Part shown: in pieces, positions 16,884 through 25,161 of the stretch
How the letters are laid out: every line of letters begins with the position of its first letter
Position numbering within the stretch: position 1 is the first letter of the stretch
Assembly (NCBI GenBank): GCA_964573715.1
Contig: CAZNKR010000002.1
Span: 1-64,000, forward strand
Direction: 5' to 3'
Source of the DNA: SVEL01 sp964573715
GTDB taxonomy: Bacteria > Bacillota > Clostridia > Lachnospirales > Lachnospiraceae
DNA: 64,000 nucleotides
Program-made: the position numbers and the translations under genes
Notes under the pieces: generated by a model
What the model was told of the DNA's origin: nothing
The model's input: the letters and a program-made list of their open reading frames with translations, nothing else
Databases searched by the model: none

Positions 16884-17679
16884 AAAATCCCGCCTTCTGC
16901 AATATCATATTTGTTGCCTTGTATAGTTCGTTAATAAATTCAAAGTTACCATCACTTCTACGGGAATACATACTTTTAGAAATAAATTCAACAACCTTTC
17001 CCGCAATAATTGCATCATGAAAATGAATATTATAGGGAATAACGGCTATTCTTTCCTTCGGAATATTATATTTTTTTCTAATTGTAATAATATTCTCATT
17101 TGACTCAGAATCATACTTCCCAATTAAAAAAACCGCCTTATCTCTAAGCTTTTCATTAGACAAAATATAAGATAAATCATTAATTCCTTGACATAAATTA
17201 ATTACGATAACATCTGATTCATCAAGCATTTTACGAGATAACCTTAACTTTCCGTTTAAATTATCAATAAAACTAACATCAGATACTTTTTCTAATATAT
17301 GGGGTAATTCCTTTGTAAGATAATTTGTAGACTCGTCATCTAGCCCATTTCTAACCTTTTTTGATGAAGGCAAATAATATATATCTGTATTTTTAATGTT
17401 CTTAATATGCCCATATACCATTTGATCGCTCACAGTTGCAATACGATGTTTATTAAGTATTTCATCTATACCTTCATTTTGATAATATGAAATTTCATCC
17501 TTTATAATATTATCATTACATTTTCCTTCAAAAATTTCTTCTATAGGTTTACTATAGTAGTCATACTGTACAAATAATGTCTTTAATGAGTACACTAAAG
17601 AAGCCATAGTTCCTACAGCAAGCATATTTCCGCTAGTGGCACATTTACCAGAAACACCACTCCAAAAAGCTATATTCAA
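16870..17679 (-). CDS. CpaE/TadZ-like MinD-family ATPase
   Basis: From TTG at 17679 the product is 269 residues; GGAGG lies five bases upstream, and the longer frame beginning at 17691 would swallow that ribosome site. The N-terminus MNIAFWSGVSGKCATS carries a deviant Walker A with Lys12, followed by a Rossmann-like pattern with VIVINLCQG (about 160-170) and AVFLIGKYDS. CpaE/TadZ proteins help place Tad machines at their site in the cell. It is the first gene of the operon, downstream of two palindromes. Family assignment is moderately sure. Confidence 0.78.
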   Translation of the reverse strand: MNIAFWSGVSGKCATSGNMLAVGTMASLVYSLKTLFVQYDYYSKPIEEIFEGKCNDNIIKDEISYYQNEGIDEILNKHRIATVSDQMVYGHIKNIKNTDIYYLPSSKKVRNGLDDESTNYLTKELPHILEKVSDVSFIDNLNGKLRLSRKMLDESDVIVINLCQGINDLSYILSNEKLRDKAVFLIGKYDSESNENIITIRKKYNIPKERIAVIPYNIHFHDAIIAGKVVEFISKSMYSRRSDGNFEFINELYKATNMILQKAGFCEAS

Positions 17680-17707
17680 TGATACCTCCAACCGGAGAAC
17701 TAAACTA

Positions 17708-17733
17708 AAATTTGTCTGAATCAGACTGAAATT
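17708..17733. promoter_or_regulatory. Palindrome in the leader of the Tad-like operon
   Basis: An interrupted inverted repeat, AAATTT-GTCTGA-A-TCAGAC-TG-AAATTT, lies between the predicted promoter and the first start codon of the Tad-like operon. The symmetry suits a dimeric repressor or a leader hairpin. Confidence 0.5.
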
Positions 17734-17741
17734 TGATAAAA

Positions 17742-17759
17742 TAAGATAAAATTATCTTA
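17742..17759. promoter_or_regulatory. Perfect 8-bp inverted repeat over the predicted -10 of the Tad-like operon
   Basis: TAAGATAA-AA-TTATCTTA. The right arm, read on the minus strand, includes the predicted -10 hexamer TAAGAT. A protein bound here would block that promoter. Confidence 0.5.
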
Positions 17760-17782
17760 CATTATTTTTACTATTTTGTAAA
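17754..17782 (-). promoter_or_regulatory. Predicted promoter of the Tad-like operon
   Basis: TTTACA (17782-17777), a 17-base spacer and TAAGAT (17759-17754) on the minus strand, about 75 bases upstream of the TTG start. It is weaker than the housekeeping promoters in this window. Confidence 0.4.
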
Positions 17783-17830
17783 TACTTCAAATGAATTTAT
17801 TTTTTAATTTACTTTACGTTTTACTTTCTT

Positions 17831-17860
17831 TTCAACTCCATTATTGATTTTTGTTACAAT
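17831..17860 (+). promoter_or_regulatory. Candidate promoter of pyrBI
   Basis: TTCAAC (17831-17836), an 18-base spacer and TACAAT (17855-17860), about 55 bases upstream of pyrB. The 223-base divergent intergenic region holds no recognisable attenuator or leader peptide. Confidence 0.4.
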
Positions 17861-17914
17861 ATAGATTATTATATCTTTTAATGACTAAAACTTAATATTT
17901 TACGGAGGTAATAT

Positions 17915-18835
17915 ATGAAACACTTAATAAGTCCATTGGATTTTTCTGTTGATGAACTTGGGAGTTTACTAGACTTAGCAACCGACATCGAACATAACCC
18001 TGATAAGTATAAAGAAGCCTGTAAAGGTAAAAAAATAGCCACCCTTTTCTACGAGCCCAGTACTCGTACACGACTAAGTTTTGAAGCCGCAATGCTTAAT
18101 CTTGGTGGTAGTGTTCTTGGTTTTTCATCTGCAGCATCTAGCTCGGCGGCAAAGGGAGAAAGTGTTTCAGATACAATACGCATGATTTCATGTTACGCAG
18201 ATATTTGTGCAATGCGTCATCCAAAAGAAGGTGCTCCACTTGTTGCATCTACCAAATCTTCTATTCCAGTTATAAATGCCGGTGATGGTGGTCATCAGCA
18301 TCCAACTCAAACTCTTACTGATTTAATGACAATCAGATCTTTAAAAGGCAGACTTGATAATCTTACCATTGGTCTTTGTGGCGATTTAAAGTTTGGTCGA
18401 ACCGTTCATTCCCTAATTAATGCATTAGTTAGATATACAAACATCAAATTTATTCTCATTTCCCCAAACGAACTACGAGTTCCTAGCTATATTCGTGAAA
18501 AAGTTTTAGAAGCAAATAATATTACATACAAAGAATTAACCCATATGGAAGATGCATTGCCAGAGCTTGATATTTTATACATGACAAGAGTTCAGCGTGA
18601 AAGATTTTTCAACGAAGCTGAATATATTAGATTAAAGGATACATATATTCTTGACAAAGCTAAAATGAAAATAGCTAATAAAGATATGCTTGTTCTTCAT
18701 CCACTTCCTAGAGTAAATGAAATATCTGTTGAAGTTGATGAGGACCCAAGAGCTGTTTATTTCAAACAGGTTCAATATGGTGTATATGTTCGAATGGCAC
18801 TTATTCTTACATTGCTAAACATTAAAGTAGATTAG
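17915..18835 (+). CDS. pyrB: Aspartate carbamoyltransferase catalytic subunit
   Basis: A 306-residue enzyme that joins carbamoyl phosphate and aspartate in the first committed step of pyrimidine synthesis. The carbamoyl-phosphate site STRTRLSFEAAM is at about 51-62, and GDGGHQHPTQTL at about 125-136. DPRAVYF and QYGVYVRMALIL near the C-terminus are standard. The ATG follows ACGGAGG. The gene for the regulatory subunit begins 10 bases after it, so the enzyme should be the allosteric PyrB-PyrI form. Confidence 0.96.
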   Translation: MKHLISPLDFSVDELGSLLDLATDIEHNPDKYKEACKGKKIATLFYEPSTRTRLSFEAAMLNLGGSVLGFSSAASSSAAKGESVSDTIRMISCYADICAMRHPKEGAPLVASTKSSIPVINAGDGGHQHPTQTLTDLMTIRSLKGRLDNLTIGLCGDLKFGRTVHSLINALVRYTNIKFILISPNELRVPSYIREKVLEANNITYKELTHMEDALPELDILYMTRVQRERFFNEAEYIRLKDTYILDKAKMKIANKDMLVLHPLPRVNEISVEVDEDPRAVYFKQVQYGVYVRMALILTLLNIKVD

Positions 18836-18845
18836 GAGGAACATT

Positions 18846-19274
18846 ATGTTAAACGTAGGCAGTTTAAATGAAGGTTTTGTACTAGATCATATTCAAGCCG
18901 GTAAAAGCATGGATATATATAATTATCTAGGTCTTGACAAGCTTGATTGTCAGGTTGCTATTATTAAAAATGCGAAAAGCAATAAAATGGGCAGAAAAGA
19001 TATTATTAAAATTGAATGTTCTCTAGATGTTATTAATTTAGATATTTTAGGATATATTGATCACAATATTACAGTAAACATCATTCACGAAGGATCGATT
19101 GTTGATAAAAATCAACTAAAGCTTCCAAATGAAGTTAAAAATGTTTTTAAATGTAAAAATCCTAGATGTATTACTTCTATTGAGCAGGAGCTTGAACAAG
19201 TATTTATTCTTACTGATCCAGACAAGCAAATATATCGTTGCAAATACTGTGAAGAGAAATATTCTAATAATTAA
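18846..19274 (+). CDS. pyrI: Aspartate carbamoyltransferase regulatory subunit
   Basis: A 142-residue PyrI with an N-terminal nucleotide-binding domain and a C-terminal zinc domain. The four zinc cysteines are visible in CKNPRC (about 107-112) and CKYC (about 133-136). PyrI transmits CTP inhibition and ATP activation to PyrB. The ATG follows AGGAGG. The last codons and stop are duplicated just downstream, and a bidirectional terminator follows. Confidence 0.95.
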   Translation: MLNVGSLNEGFVLDHIQAGKSMDIYNYLGLDKLDCQVAIIKNAKSNKMGRKDIIKIECSLDVINLDILGYIDHNITVNIIHEGSIVDKNQLKLPNEVKNVFKCKNPRCITSIEQELEQVFILTDPDKQIYRCKYCEEKYSNN

Positions 19275-19307
19275 ATATTTTAATAAAATATATTCTAATA
19301 ATTAAAT
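19260..19307 (+). repeat. Duplicated 3' end of pyrI
   Basis: The 17-mer TATTCTAATAATTAAAT occurs at 19260-19276, over the last codons and stop of pyrI, and again, identical, at 19291-19307. The copy keeps the TAA and lies 31 bases downstream. Confidence 0.75.
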
Positions 19308-19325
19308 TTACAAATAATTTTTCAT

Positions 19326-19363
19326 AAAAAAAGAGGCCATCAAAATTGATAGCTTCTTTTTTT
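19326..19363. terminator. Bidirectional terminator between pyrI and rnpB
   Basis: A 24-base hairpin (19333-19356), with arms GAGGCCATCA and TGATAGCTTC and an AAAT-type loop, is flanked by an A run on the left and a T run on the right. It can end both the plus-strand pyrBI and the minus-strand RNase P RNA transcripts. Confidence 0.85.
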
Positions 19364-19705
19364 GTAAGCCTGACTATAAGCCGGGTTATGTTATCGATGA
19401 TCATCTATCTAGATCTAATGTCACCATTAGATTCAAGCGACCTACCCGAGACAGGCGGGCAACCTTATGTCTCATGTTCGGTCTTGCTTCGAATGGGGTT
19501 TACATATGCCCTGCATGTTACCATCCAGGCGGTAGTCTCTTACACTGCCTTTCCACCCTTACCACATAAGTGGCGGTTTATTTCTGTTGCACTTTCCTTA
19601 GAGTTCCCTCCACCAGACGTTATCTGGCATCCTGCCCTATGAAGCCCGGACTTTCCTCACCTGCAGCCTTTCGTCTCTGCAGCCGCGATCATCCGTCAAA
19701 CTTAC
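19364..19705 (-). ncRNA. rnpB: RNase P RNA, class A type
   Basis: The minus strand contains the conserved GAGGAAAGTCCGGGC near the 5' end, GTGCAACAGAAA in the middle, GGTAAGGGTGGAAAGG, and AACCCGGCTTA near the 3' end. The proposed ends pair with each other as stem P1 (GTAAGTTTGAC with GTCAGGCTTAC, allowing G-U pairs). The RNA is the catalytic part of RNase P, which trims tRNA 5' leaders. A near-consensus promoter lies just upstream and a terminator just downstream. Ends are accurate to a few bases. Confidence 0.95.
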
Positions 19706-19713
19706 AAATTCAA

Positions 19714-19742
19714 ACTTTAACATTAACAAAATCTTTTGTCAA
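19714..19742 (-). promoter_or_regulatory. Predicted rnpB promoter
   Basis: TTGACA (19742-19737), a 17-base spacer and TAAAGT (19719-19714) on the minus strand. Transcription would begin about 7-10 bases later, matching the 5' arm of the P1 stem. Confidence 0.75.
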
Positions 19743-19839
19743 GCACATCTAACAAATCATTGCCCATCATTGTCCATTGGATGTTCATTTATCCTCATTG
19801 GATCTTATTCTTTATATGTCAAATTGCTTTTAATTATTT

Positions 19840-21495
19840 TTATAAATCAAAGCAGCCACCACCAACAAACTCTCTTACAAGGGAATTAGCCGGAATTTTC
19901 TCTGTGGATATACCCAAGAAATAGTTCAAAAACTTGATTAGTCTGTTTGCTTCATCGTATTCAGGTGATGTACGTGGAATACTATAAAGCAATGGTTCTG
20001 CATACTGTTTAAGAACACATAGCTCATAAATAAGTGCAGAATTAAACATAACATCAGCTTCCTCTTGAAATGGGAAAATGTAATTTTCTTCCCCATTTCT
20101 AACTGACTGCCATCTTCCTATTGTTTCTGCGGCAGAAGTTCCTCTAGTTCTTGCATCCCTTACAATACGTCTAATCAATCTTGCATCTGTTGTAGGTATT
20201 CTATTGTGTTCATCTACATTTAGTGAATTAAGTGCACTAATATAGATTTTAAATTTACTGTTTTTATCAAGAGCATAAGAAAGCTTGTCATTTAAGCAAT
20301 GTATACCTTCAATTACAAGTACATCATCCTTTCCAAGTTTGAGTTTCTTTCCGTTATATTCTCTTTTGCCTGTTACAAAATTGTAGGTTGGCAGCTCGAT
20401 GGTTTCCCCTTTTCCAAGGGCAATCATATCTTCGTTAAACTTCTTTACATCTAAAGCCTCAAGAACCTCAAAATTGTAATTTCCCATTTCATCTCTTGGT
20501 GAATGCACTCTATCAATAAAATAGTCATCCACAGCAATTGGATGTGGTTTTAATCCAATTGCCCTTAATTGAATGCTTAACCTATGTGAAAATGTAGTTT
20601 TACCTGAGGATGATGGTCCAGCAATCATTACATATTTAATATTGTTACGATTCTTTATTTGTTCAGCAATTTCAGCAATCTTTTTTTCCTGTAATGCTTC
20701 TTGAACTAATATCATATCTTCAATGTTTCCATTGCATATTTGCTCATTTAATGCACCAACTGTATCAATATCAAGCATTTCACCCCATTGTGTGGCTTCT
20801 TTAAGAACATTGTATACCTTTCGTTGTGGTACAAATTCTGGCAATTCTGTAGGTTTTTCCTTCACTGGAAGCTGTAATACAAATCCGTCATCATAGGGAA
20901 TGAGTTTAAATACTTTTAAATATTTAGTTGATGGAAGCATATATCCATAAAAATAATCTTCATAACCATTAAGTGAATATACATTAACCTTTGAATTGCT
21001 TCTAAATTTAAATAATTTTACCTTATCATTCATTTTATGTTTTCTAAAGTTATCTATTGCCTGATGTCTGTCTAAGCTACTTTTGTTAATGGGATAATCT
21101 TGTGTTACCATCTGCTCCATATGATTCTGAACCAAATATAACAAATCTGGTGTAATCTCTACCTTGCCATACAATTTACAAAATAAGCCTTTACTTAATG
21201 AATACATAATACTTATTTTATCAATATTTGTTCTTCCACAAACATCATAAAAAGCCTTTAACATCAATAATGTTGCACTTCTTTTGTATGTGTCCATTCC
21301 ACATGTTGTTGCTGTAGTATAAAACATTATTTTTGATGATTCTTCCACTGATTTTGATAATTCAGTTAATTTACCATCTACACTGGCTAAAACAATATCA
21401 TATGCAAAATTCTTTTGAAAATCTTTTACAATATCTATAAGCAATGTTCCCTTTTCATATTCCCTTTGTTCATCATTAATACTTAATTTAATCAT
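19840..21495 (-). CDS. Nucleoside (uridine) kinase-like protein with ThrRS-like N-terminal domains
   Basis: About 551 residues. The N-terminal part resembles the TGS and second editing-like domains of threonyl-tRNA synthetase (a ubiquitin-like start, then GMDTYKRSATLLMLKAF). The C-terminal part is a uridine kinase/phosphoribulokinase-type P-loop enzyme with Walker A GPSSSGKT (about 294-301) and the DDYF motif with VIEGIHCLN further on. It probably phosphorylates a nucleoside. The ATG at 21495 fits the family start, but its ribosome site is poor; GTG codons at 21513 and 21504 are alternatives behind AAAGG. It follows trmK by 12 bases and is the last gene of the dgt-dnaG-rpoD cluster. Confidence 0.85.
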   Translation of the reverse strand: MIKLSINDEQREYEKGTLLIDIVKDFQKNFAYDIVLASVDGKLTELSKSVEESSKIMFYTTATTCGMDTYKRSATLLMLKAFYDVCGRTNIDKISIMYSLSKGLFCKLYGKVEITPDLLYLVQNHMEQMVTQDYPINKSSLDRHQAIDNFRKHKMNDKVKLFKFRSNSKVNVYSLNGYEDYFYGYMLPSTKYLKVFKLIPYDDGFVLQLPVKEKPTELPEFVPQRKVYNVLKEATQWGEMLDIDTVGALNEQICNGNIEDMILVQEALQEKKIAEIAEQIKNRNNIKYVMIAGPSSSGKTTFSHRLSIQLRAIGLKPHPIAVDDYFIDRVHSPRDEMGNYNFEVLEALDVKKFNEDMIALGKGETIELPTYNFVTGKREYNGKKLKLGKDDVLVIEGIHCLNDKLSYALDKNSKFKIYISALNSLNVDEHNRIPTTDARLIRRIVRDARTRGTSAAETIGRWQSVRNGEENYIFPFQEEADVMFNSALIYELCVLKQYAEPLLYSIPRTSPEYDEANRLIKFLNYFLGISTEKIPANSLVREFVGGGCFDL

Positions 21496-21525
21496 TTCTG
21501 ACACATTAACCACACCTTTCCTTGA

Positions 21526-22221
21526 CTAGTTATCATAAAAGCTCAATGCCTTATACACTAGTCCTAATTTTAAAATTAATTCCTTTTTTCTATCTGTGGT
21601 GTCTGATTTACCATTATCAGGCAATGAATTAATTATCTTTTCAATATTTTCCTTTTCCTTATTCAAATATGTAAAACATACCTCATCATTATTTTTAAGT
21701 AATAACCTTCCATATCTTAATTCATAATCTAAATATTTATCCTCCACACCCTTTACCCATTTCATAACCACATAATATTTTCCCATATCCATAACCATTT
21801 GCTCATTTACTATTTTATATCCATTTTCACTTAAATATTCCCTAACAAGACTACATTCTGAGTGAGGTGATAATATTAACTCTTTCGCTGTACTTGCTAC
21901 CTTCCAGCCATTTTTTAATATTTCACAGGTAAGTGCACCACCCATACCCGCAATTAATATGGAATCAGCTTCATTTTCCTTTAGCTTGTAAAGACCATTT
22001 GAGAGTCTAACTTCAATCTTTTCTTGGAGATTGTTTTCTTGGATATGTTCCTTTGCTCTTTCAAGTGGTCCTTCATTAATATCCATTGCATATGCATATG
22101 GAATAATTCCCGAACCTACAAGGAAAATAGGAATATATCCATGATCTGTTCCTATATCTGCTAGCTTGCTGTTTTTTGTAACAAAGCTTGCAACAAGCTG
22201 TAATCTATTTGATAATTTCAT
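21526..22221 (-). CDS. trmK: tRNA (adenine-22, N1) methyltransferase TrmK
   Basis: A 231-residue SAM-dependent methyltransferase. It starts with SNRLQLVASFV and the SAM-binding motif LADIGTDHGYIPIFL (about 21-35), followed by AMDINEGPLERA and SILIAGMGG. TrmK methylates adenine 22 in the D-loop region of tRNAs. The start codon overlaps the rpoD stop by one base, and the pairing rpoD-trmK is common in Firmicutes, which supports the call. Confidence 0.9.
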   Translation of the reverse strand: MKLSNRLQLVASFVTKNSKLADIGTDHGYIPIFLVGSGIIPYAYAMDINEGPLERAKEHIQENNLQEKIEVRLSNGLYKLKENEADSILIAGMGGALTCEILKNGWKVASTAKELILSPHSECSLVREYLSENGYKIVNEQMVMDMGKYYVVMKWVKGVEDKYLDYELRYGRLLLKNNDEVCFTYLNKEKENIEKIINSLPDNGKSDTTDRKKELILKLGLVYKALSFYDN

Positions 22222-23354
22222 TATTCCTCCAAATAATCAATAAGCTTTTTACTTCTACTTGGATGACGAAGCTTTCTAAGTGCTTTTGCCTCAATTTGGC
22301 GAATTCTTTCACGAGTTACGCTAAATTCCTTTCCTACTTCCTCCAAGGTTCTAGTTTTTCCATCAACTAATCCAAATCTAAGTAATAAAACTTTTTGTTC
22401 TCTATCAGTAAGTGTTCCTAAAACTTCCTCTAGCTGTTCTCTTAGTAATGTAGCTGTAGCAGCCTGTGTTGGTGTTGCTATATGGTCGTCCTCAACAAAA
22501 TCAGCTAAATGACTATCTTCTTCTTCTCCTATTGGAGATTCTAAAGATACAGGTTCCTGAGAAATCTTACGAATTTGACTAACCTTTTCTACAGAAATAT
22601 CCATTCTACTTGCAATTTCTTCATCTGATGGCTCTCTACCAAGTTCTTGCACAAGCTGTCTTGATGTTCTTGATAATCTATTAATAGTTTCAACCATATG
22701 AACAGGTATCCTAATTGTTCTTGCCTGGTCTGCAATTGCCCTTGTAATAGCCTGCCTTATCCACCATGTTGCATATGTACTAAACTTATACTGTTTGGTA
22801 TAGTCAAATTTATCTACAGCCTTTAATAATCCCAGATTACCCTCTTGAATTAAATCTAAAAACTGCATACCCCTTCCAACATATCTTTTTGCAATACTAA
22901 CAACAAGTCTAAGATTAGCTTCCGCCAACTTCTTTTTTGCTTCAAGATCACCGTTTTCTATTTTTTGTGCCAATTCAATTTCATCGGCAGCAGTTAATAA
23001 AGGCACCTTACCTATTTCTTTTAGATACATTCTTACTGGATCTTGTGTACTTACACCTTCCATGACTGATAAATCTATTTTATCAACACTTTCTATATCA
23101 TCATCTACTAAATCCTCTTCAATGATTTCTTCAAGTGATTCTTCATCTGGCTCTTGTAAATCATCTTCAAGCTTTAATATTTCTAATCCATTACTTTTAA
23201 GAGTTTCAAATATTTGCTCATACTGTTGTGGTGTGATCAATGTATCTGGAAAGAATCCCGCAATCTGTGGGTATTCAATAACTCCATTATTCTTACCTCC
23301 AAAATTTACCAACTCCTGTAATTCTGTTTCAAAACTGTTTCCCAATACATCCAT
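22221..23354 (-). CDS. rpoD: Primary sigma factor SigA (RpoD)
   Basis: A 377-residue housekeeping sigma factor. Region 1.2 starts near DPVRMYLKEIG (about 111-121). Regions 2.1-2.4 show RLVVSIAKRYVGRGM, DLIQEGNLGLLKAVDKFD and STYATWWIRQAITRAI. Region 3 is near HMVETINRL. Region 4.2 has TLEEVGKEFSVTRERIRQIE and ends in RKLRHPSRSKKL. A short region 1.1 is typical of Firmicutes. The ATG follows AGGAGG by nine bases. It lies between dnaG and trmK, as in the classic macromolecular synthesis operon. Confidence 0.97.
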   Translation of the reverse strand: MDVLGNSFETELQELVNFGGKNNGVIEYPQIAGFFPDTLITPQQYEQIFETLKSNGLEILKLEDDLQEPDEESLEEIIEEDLVDDDIESVDKIDLSVMEGVSTQDPVRMYLKEIGKVPLLTAADEIELAQKIENGDLEAKKKLAEANLRLVVSIAKRYVGRGMQFLDLIQEGNLGLLKAVDKFDYTKQYKFSTYATWWIRQAITRAIADQARTIRIPVHMVETINRLSRTSRQLVQELGREPSDEEIASRMDISVEKVSQIRKISQEPVSLESPIGEEEDSHLADFVEDDHIATPTQAATATLLREQLEEVLGTLTDREQKVLLLRFGLVDGKTRTLEEVGKEFSVTRERIRQIEAKALRKLRHPSRSKKLIDYLEE

Positions 23355-23390
23355 CCTGATAAACCTCCTGCGATTAATGATTTACACTAA

Positions 23391-25145
23391 TTATAGTGTG
23401 ATATGGATTCTATTCAGTTCATTTTGCTCTTTAATTATCTGTTGTAAAACAGTAATATCTGTAACTGATCGGCTTCTATAATCAATACTGTTCTTTTTAA
23501 CAGTAATTATCGTATCATTTAGTGTTTTTTCCCTCTCTGTGGCTGTTAGTTCCTCTCTAACTGTGGCATTGAATAACCCCGCTACTTCTGACTGTTCTTC
23601 ACTATCTTCAAAATGATTAATTATTTTTGCAGGATTAATATATCCAGCTTCAAGTTGTTCATATAACATACTAGCTACTTCGTGATATATTGGAAGTACA
23701 AAATCATCAACGGTAATAATATTTTTTGTTTTCCCATATATTCTATTGTCTTCAATAAGCCAGGTTAAAAAGGTCTTCAAAGCCATTCTAACTGAATCAT
23801 CTTTTTGTTTTTTTATATCACCATTTGGTTTAGGCTTTGTAATTAAGTCCTCTTCCGTAAGGGTAAGTGACATACTATTTACACTCTTTATTAAAGAATC
23901 CTTTGGTATGAAAAATTCTTCACTAACAGCATCAATATATACATTTCTTTCTAGCTCATCCCTAAATTCAAGTAATTTTCTAGCTACACTTTGATAAAAA
24001 GTCGCCTTCACCTGAGGATCTTTCAAATCAAGTCCTTCTTGCATTTTGTCTATTTCAAAAAGGAAGCTATTTCTGGCACTATCAATTCTTTGCTGATACT
24101 CCTTCGTACCTAAAGCTTTAATAAATTCATCAGGATCCTTGTATGGATTCATATTTATTATTTTTGAAGCAAGTCCAACACTTTTACATATTGGAATAGC
24201 CCTAAGTGCTGCTTTTACACCAGCTACATCGGAATCATAAGTTAGATACACATCTTTAGTATACTTTTTAATTAGCGCTGCTTGTCTAGGTGTGTATGCT
24301 GTTCCTAATGAAGCTACCACATTTGTAAAACCTGCCTGATGTAATGAAATAACATCCATGTAACCTTCACAAATTAAAATATTATCTTTTCTTGATGTTC
24401 TAGCAATATTCATTCCATATAAATTTTTACTTTTATCAAAAAGAATGGTTTCAGGGGAATTTAAATATTTAGGTTGTCCATCACCCATTGCTCTTCCACC
24501 AAATCCAATCACTCGATTGTTTACATCCATAATTGGAAACATAACTCGTCCAGAAAATTTATCATAAACTGTTTTTTCAGTATATGTAAATAGTCCCGAT
24601 TCCTTAAGTACATAATCATCATAGCCTTTAGAACGCATATACTGATACAAATCATTAGAGTAATTGGTTGAAAATCCAAGTCCAAACTTTTTAATAGTTT
24701 CATCACTTAATCCACGATTAATTAAATAGTCATAACCTATTTTTCCCTTTTCACTCTTTAAAATACGATAAAAATACATTGCTGCTTCTTTATTAACATC
24801 CAAAAGTCTTGATTTCAAATCAGCTTTTTTCTTGTCCTCTTCACTATATTCACCTTCTGGTAATGAAACTCCTGCTCTGTCAGCAAGAAGCTTAACCGCC
24901 TCTGTAAATGAATAATTTTCATATTTCATAATAAATGTATATACATTTCCACCAGCGCCACAACCAAAACAATAATACATCTGTTTTGAAGGTGTCACAG
25001 AGAATGAAGGTGACTTTTCTGAATGAAATGGACACAAGCCAAAATACGTACTGCCCTTTTTTTGTATTTTTACATACGAGGACACCACGTCAACAATATC
25101 ATTTTTCATTCTTATTTCTTCAATTAAATCATCTGAGTAATACAT
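23391..25145 (-). CDS. dnaG: DNA primase
   Basis: 584 residues from the ATG at 25145, chosen because the family starts just before an amphipathic segment (MYYSDDLIEEIRMKNDIVDV) and GGTGA lies upstream; a longer frame runs into dgt. The CHC2 zinc ribbon has CPFH and CFGCG (about 39-65). The TOPRIM domain has LICEGYMDVISLHQAG and YDSDVAG. The C-terminal part should bind the replicative helicase. It synthesises RNA primers at the replication fork. It follows dgt by 16 bases and precedes rpoD. Confidence 0.95.
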   Translation of the reverse strand: MYYSDDLIEEIRMKNDIVDVVSSYVKIQKKGSTYFGLCPFHSEKSPSFSVTPSKQMYYCFGCGAGGNVYTFIMKYENYSFTEAVKLLADRAGVSLPEGEYSEEDKKKADLKSRLLDVNKEAAMYFYRILKSEKGKIGYDYLINRGLSDETIKKFGLGFSTNYSNDLYQYMRSKGYDDYVLKESGLFTYTEKTVYDKFSGRVMFPIMDVNNRVIGFGGRAMGDGQPKYLNSPETILFDKSKNLYGMNIARTSRKDNILICEGYMDVISLHQAGFTNVVASLGTAYTPRQAALIKKYTKDVYLTYDSDVAGVKAALRAIPICKSVGLASKIINMNPYKDPDEFIKALGTKEYQQRIDSARNSFLFEIDKMQEGLDLKDPQVKATFYQSVARKLLEFRDELERNVYIDAVSEEFFIPKDSLIKSVNSMSLTLTEEDLITKPKPNGDIKKQKDDSVRMALKTFLTWLIEDNRIYGKTKNIITVDDFVLPIYHEVASMLYEQLEAGYINPAKIINHFEDSEEQSEVAGLFNATVREELTATEREKTLNDTIITVKKNSIDYRSRSVTDITVLQQIIKEQNELNRIHITL

Positions 25146-25161
25146 CTTATTCACCAATAAC

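Noticed and set aside
19346..19752. Plus-strand frames over the RNase P RNA gene
   Set aside because: They lie antisense to a structured RNA whose conserved motifs are clear; no ribosome sites.
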